From: Sporosarcina sp.
GTDB lineage: Bacteria; Bacillota; Bacilli; Bacillales_A; Planococcaceae
Assembly (NCBI RefSeq): GCF_029257255.1
Contig: NZ_JARICI010000036.1
Span: forward strand, 57,405 to 121,404
Length of the DNA: 64,000 bases
Direction of reading: 5' to 3'
Shown here: positions 61,773 to 64,000 of the stretch, one piece after another
How positions within the stretch are numbered: position 1 is the first letter of the stretch
Layout: each line of letters begins with the position of its first letter
Notes under the pieces: generated by a model
Told to the model about the DNA's origin: nothing
What the model saw: only the letters and a program-made list of their open reading frames with translations
Database searches by the model: none
Position numbers and translations under genes: made by a program

Positions 61773-61955
61773 TTAGATTTCTTTAACGGTTACCAAGTGG
61801 TTGACCTTTGTAATCATACCACGGATTGCATCGTTATTTTGATGTTCAACTGTTTGATTTAACTTTCGAAGACCAAGTGCTTCAATTGTTTTACGTTGTG
61901 TTGGCTTAGAACCAATAACACTTTTCGTAAGGGTGACTTCAAGTTTGTTCGCCAT
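61773..61955 (-). CDS. rpmD: 50S ribosomal protein L30 (uL30)
   Basis: Ribosomal protein of 60 residues with [30 protein letters not shown], the complete family core, and the usual HLVTVKEI ending. Between rpsE and rplO as in all Bacilli. Confidence 0.98.
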   Translation of the reverse strand: MANKLEVTLTKSVIGSKPTQRKTIEALGLRKLNQTVEHQNNDAIRGMITKVNHLVTVKEI

Positions 61956-61968
61956 TGTATTTCCCCCC

Positions 61969-62469
61969 TTAACCTAACAGTTCTTTTACGGATTTACCAC
62001 GCAATTTTGCAACATCTTCTGCGCGTTTCAAATTCTGTAATCCTTCGATTGTTGCACGAACCATATTGATTGGTGTGCTTGATCCAAGAGATTTTGAAAG
62101 GATATCCGTTATGCCTGCAAGTTCAAGTACCGCACGGACAGGTCCACCTGCAATTACTCCAGTACCTGGTGCTGCTGGTTTGATGAGGATTTGTCCTGCA
62201 CCAAAACGACCAATTACTTCGTGAGGTGTTGTACCTTTAACCATTGGCACTGTAACTAAGTTTTTCTTCGCATCTTCAATTGCTTTGCGGATTGCATCTG
62301 GAACTTCTTGTGCTTTACCAGTTCCAAAACCGACACGACCGTTTTTATCACCGACAACGACAAGTGCTGTAAAACGGAAACGACGTCCGCCTTTCACAAC
62401 TTTCGCAACACGGTTGATCGTTACTACGCGTTCTTCAAACTCGCTTTTGTTCTGTTCATTACGACGCAT
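61969..62469 (-). CDS. rpsE: 30S ribosomal protein S5 (uS5)
   Basis: Ribosomal protein of 166 residues. The N-terminal RNA-binding part has [20 protein letters not shown], the site where spectinomycin resistance changes arise; [15 protein letters not shown] and [15 protein letters not shown] follow. GGAGGGA ribosome site. Confidence 0.98.
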   Translation of the reverse strand: MRRNEQNKSEFEERVVTINRVAKVVKGGRRFRFTALVVVGDKNGRVGFGTGKAQEVPDAIRKAIEDAKKNLVTVPMVKGTTPHEVIGRFGAGQILIKPAAPGTGVIAGGPVRAVLELAGITDILSKSLGSSTPINMVRATIEGLQNLKRAEDVAKLRGKSVKELLG

Positions 62470-62491
62470 GAAATATGTCCCTCCTTCTTAA

Positions 62492-62854
62492 TTAAAATTC
62501 AAGTCCATTTTCGCGTGCTGCGTCAGCAAGAGCTTTAACACGACCATGGAAAAGATATCCGCCACGGTCGAAAACAACCGACTTGACGTCCTTTTCAACA
62601 GCTTTTTTTGCAATTAGCTCGCCGACTTTAGCTGCAGATTCAGTGTTACCTGTAGATCCAGCATCAACATCTTTATCCATTGTTGAAGCACTAACGATTG
62701 TTACACCATTTGTGTCGTCAATCAATTGTGCATAGATATGTTTGTTTGAACGGTAAACGTTTAGACGTGGACGCTCTGCAGTTCCGCTGATTTTCGTACG
62801 CACGCGTGCGTGACGCTTTTTACGGACAGCGTTTTTATCTTGTTTCGTGATCAT
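62492..62854 (-). CDS. rplR: 50S ribosomal protein L18 (uL18)
   Basis: 5S rRNA-binding protein of 120 residues: [19 protein letters not shown] at the start, [19 protein letters not shown] in the middle, [19 protein letters not shown] at the end. Start set at 62854 behind GGAAGGAG; nine further codons upstream overlap that site. Confidence 0.98.
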   Translation of the reverse strand: MITKQDKNAVRKKRHARVRTKISGTAERPRLNVYRSNKHIYAQLIDDTNGVTIVSASTMDKDVDAGSTGNTESAAKVGELIAKKAVEKDVKSVVFDRGGYLFHGRVKALADAARENGLEF

Positions 62855-62887
62855 CGTGGTCACTCCTTCCAAATACCTCAAGCGGTA

Positions 62888-63427
62888 TTATTTACCTGTT
62901 TTACCTTCTTTACGACGAACAATTTCGCCTTCATAACGAATACCTTTGCCTTTATAAGGCTCTGGCGGACGTACTTGACGGATGTTAGAAGCAAGAGCAC
63001 CTACGTGTTCTTTGTTGTAGCCGCGGACGATAATTTTCGTGTTCGCCGGTACTTCAACTTCTACACCTTCTTCTGGTGTGAATTCAACTGGATGTGAATA
63101 CCCTACGTTCAATACAAGTTTCTTACCTTGCATTTGTGCACGATATCCGACACCAATCAATTCTAGTGTGCGTTCGAATCCTGTAGATACTCCTACTACC
63201 ATGTTGTTAAGCACAGAGCGAGTTGTACCGTGGATAGAACGATGATCTTTAGAATCAGAAGGGCGAGTCAATGTGATGACGTTACCTTCTTGTTTGATAG
63301 TGATTTCTTGATCTAATTGTCTTGAAAGTTCACCTTTCGGACCTTTAACAGTTGCGAAGTTATCATCTGAAATTGTTACCGTAACGTTTTCAGGCACTTC
63401 GATCTGACGATTACCAATACGGGACAT
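62888..63427 (-). CDS. rplF: 50S ribosomal protein L6 (uL6)
   Basis: Ribosomal protein of 179 residues with two related domains: [18 protein letters not shown] at the start and the RNA-binding [20 protein letters not shown] signature near the end. Confidence 0.98.
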   Translation of the reverse strand: MSRIGNRQIEVPENVTVTISDDNFATVKGPKGELSRQLDQEITIKQEGNVITLTRPSDSKDHRSIHGTTRSVLNNMVVGVSTGFERTLELIGVGYRAQMQGKKLVLNVGYSHPVEFTPEEGVEVEVPANTKIIVRGYNKEHVGALASNIRQVRPPEPYKGKGIRYEGEIVRRKEGKTGK

Positions 63428-63457
63428 TCTATTGCACCTCCATTCAATTGTCGCTAA

Positions 63458-63856
63458 TTACCAAACGTAAGCGACGACTTCTCCACCTATTTGTTTAGCA
63501 CGGGCTTCTTTATCAGTTACAACACCATTTGATGTTGATACTAGTGCGATACCTAAGCCGTTAAGTACTTTAGGTACTTCAGTTGACTTTGCATACACAC
63601 GAAGTCCTGGTTTAGAAATACGTTTCAAGCCATTGATAACACGTTCGTTATCCTGACCGTATTTTAGGAAAATGCGGATGATTCCTTGTTTGTTATCTTC
63701 CACGTATTCCACATCACGTACGAAACCTTCTCGTTTTAAGATTTCTGCGATTTCTTTCTTTACGTTTGAAGCAGGTACCTCAAGCTTCTCGTGGCGAACC
63801 ATGTTCGCGTTACGGATGCGTGTAAGCATATCTGCAATCGGATCACTCATTGTCAT
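63458..63856 (-). CDS. rpsH: 30S ribosomal protein S8 (uS8)
   Basis: Ribosomal protein of 132 residues with [20 protein letters not shown] at the start and the typical [26 protein letters not shown] end. Start at 63856 (MTMSDPI) behind AAGGAGG; the second ATG (MSDPI) is possible. Confidence 0.98.
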   Translation of the reverse strand: MTMSDPIADMLTRIRNANMVRHEKLEVPASNVKKEIAEILKREGFVRDVEYVEDNKQGIIRIFLKYGQDNERVINGLKRISKPGLRVYAKSTEVPKVLNGLGIALVSTSNGVVTDKEARAKQIGGEVVAYVW

Positions 63857-63886
63857 TAGAATTAACCTCCTTCCCTAATTAGGGGT

Positions 63887-64000
63887 TTACCAGCTGGCTT
63901 TTTTGACGCCAGGAAGTTGTCCCTTGTATGCAAGTTCGCGGAAACAAATACGGCAAAGTTTAAATTTGCGATATACCTAATGTGGACGGCCGCAGCGTTC
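63887..64000 (-). CDS. rpsN: 30S ribosomal protein S14 (uS14, zinc type), partial, with in-frame TAG
   Basis: The last 38 codons of S14 type Z, cut by the window edge. The reading is ERCGRPH, stop, VYRKFKLCRICFRELAYKG and the ending LPGVKKASW. The zinc ligands in view (RCGRPH and LCRIC) are intact, as is the C-terminus. The codon after RPH, normally serine (TCG would differ by one base), is TAG at 63977-63979. This is a real disruption, a suppressed codon or a sequence error; see findings. Position before rpsH is canonical. Confidence 0.85.

Overview
The window looks like chromosome from a spore-forming member of the Bacillales, most likely Planococcaceae (Sporosarcina-like); the genus is inferred from protein style, gene order and moderate base composition, without a database search. 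Sporulation and germination genes (gerD, cwlD, kbaA), strong GGAGG-type ribosome binding sites and a B. subtilis-like gene order support this. No prophage, complete insertion sequence or CRISPR array was seen.

Layout. 1-8144: BmrA-like multidrug ABC transporter (cut by the window edge), a uracil-DNA glycosylase-like gene, a niacin-type MFS transporter, the Fur-regulated petrobactin-type uptake operon yclNOPQ, and an ECF-promoter-linked lipoprotein. 8443-25787: mixed metabolic genes (hflX, guanine deaminase, NfrA-like reductase, patB, putP, ytoQ) around a lysozyme-response module (sigV-rsiV-pdaC) and a MerR regulator with its own 19-bp-spacer promoter. 25977-30874: a convergent signalling block made of a hybrid histidine kinase, a lone receiver and an HPt-REC-GGDEF-REC protein. 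31010-37041: c-di-AMP synthesis and amino-sugar genes (cdaA-cdaR-glmM), sigW-rsiW and arginase. 37060-40240: a PAS-GGDEF-EAL protein and a five-gene tRNA operon (Asn-Thr-Glu-Tyr-Gln) with repeat-filled spacers and tandem promoters. 40475-44466: a degenerate PdaB homologue, kbaA, gerD, salA and cwlD. 44579-51724: an accessory insertion with a DNA methyltransferase remnant, a rhodanese, an HpaB-type monooxygenase, nitric oxide synthase, a second ECF sigma/anti-sigma pair and a YrhK-type membrane protein. 51786-64000: the ribosomal superoperon read on the minus strand (from rpsN through secY, adk, infA, rpoA and rplQ), followed by ecfA1-ecfA2-ecfT-truA and rplM-rpsI.

How the genes work together. 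Three ECF systems (SigV, SigW and the pair at 49480) point to heavy investment in envelope-stress sensing. SigV-RsiV next to a PdaC-type deacetylase suggests lysozyme-induced peptidoglycan modification. The two c-di-GMP proteins and the kinase block suggest linked phosphorelay and second-messenger control. The right half follows the B. subtilis order rplQ-ecf-truA-rplM-rpsI ... cwlD-salA-gerD-kbaA-pdaB ... rocF-sigW-rsiW-cdaA-cdaR-glmM, so departures from it stand out: a catalytically dead PdaB, loss of map and the KOW gene between adk and infA, the insertion between cwlD and rpsI, and an in-frame stop codon in rpsN at the window edge.
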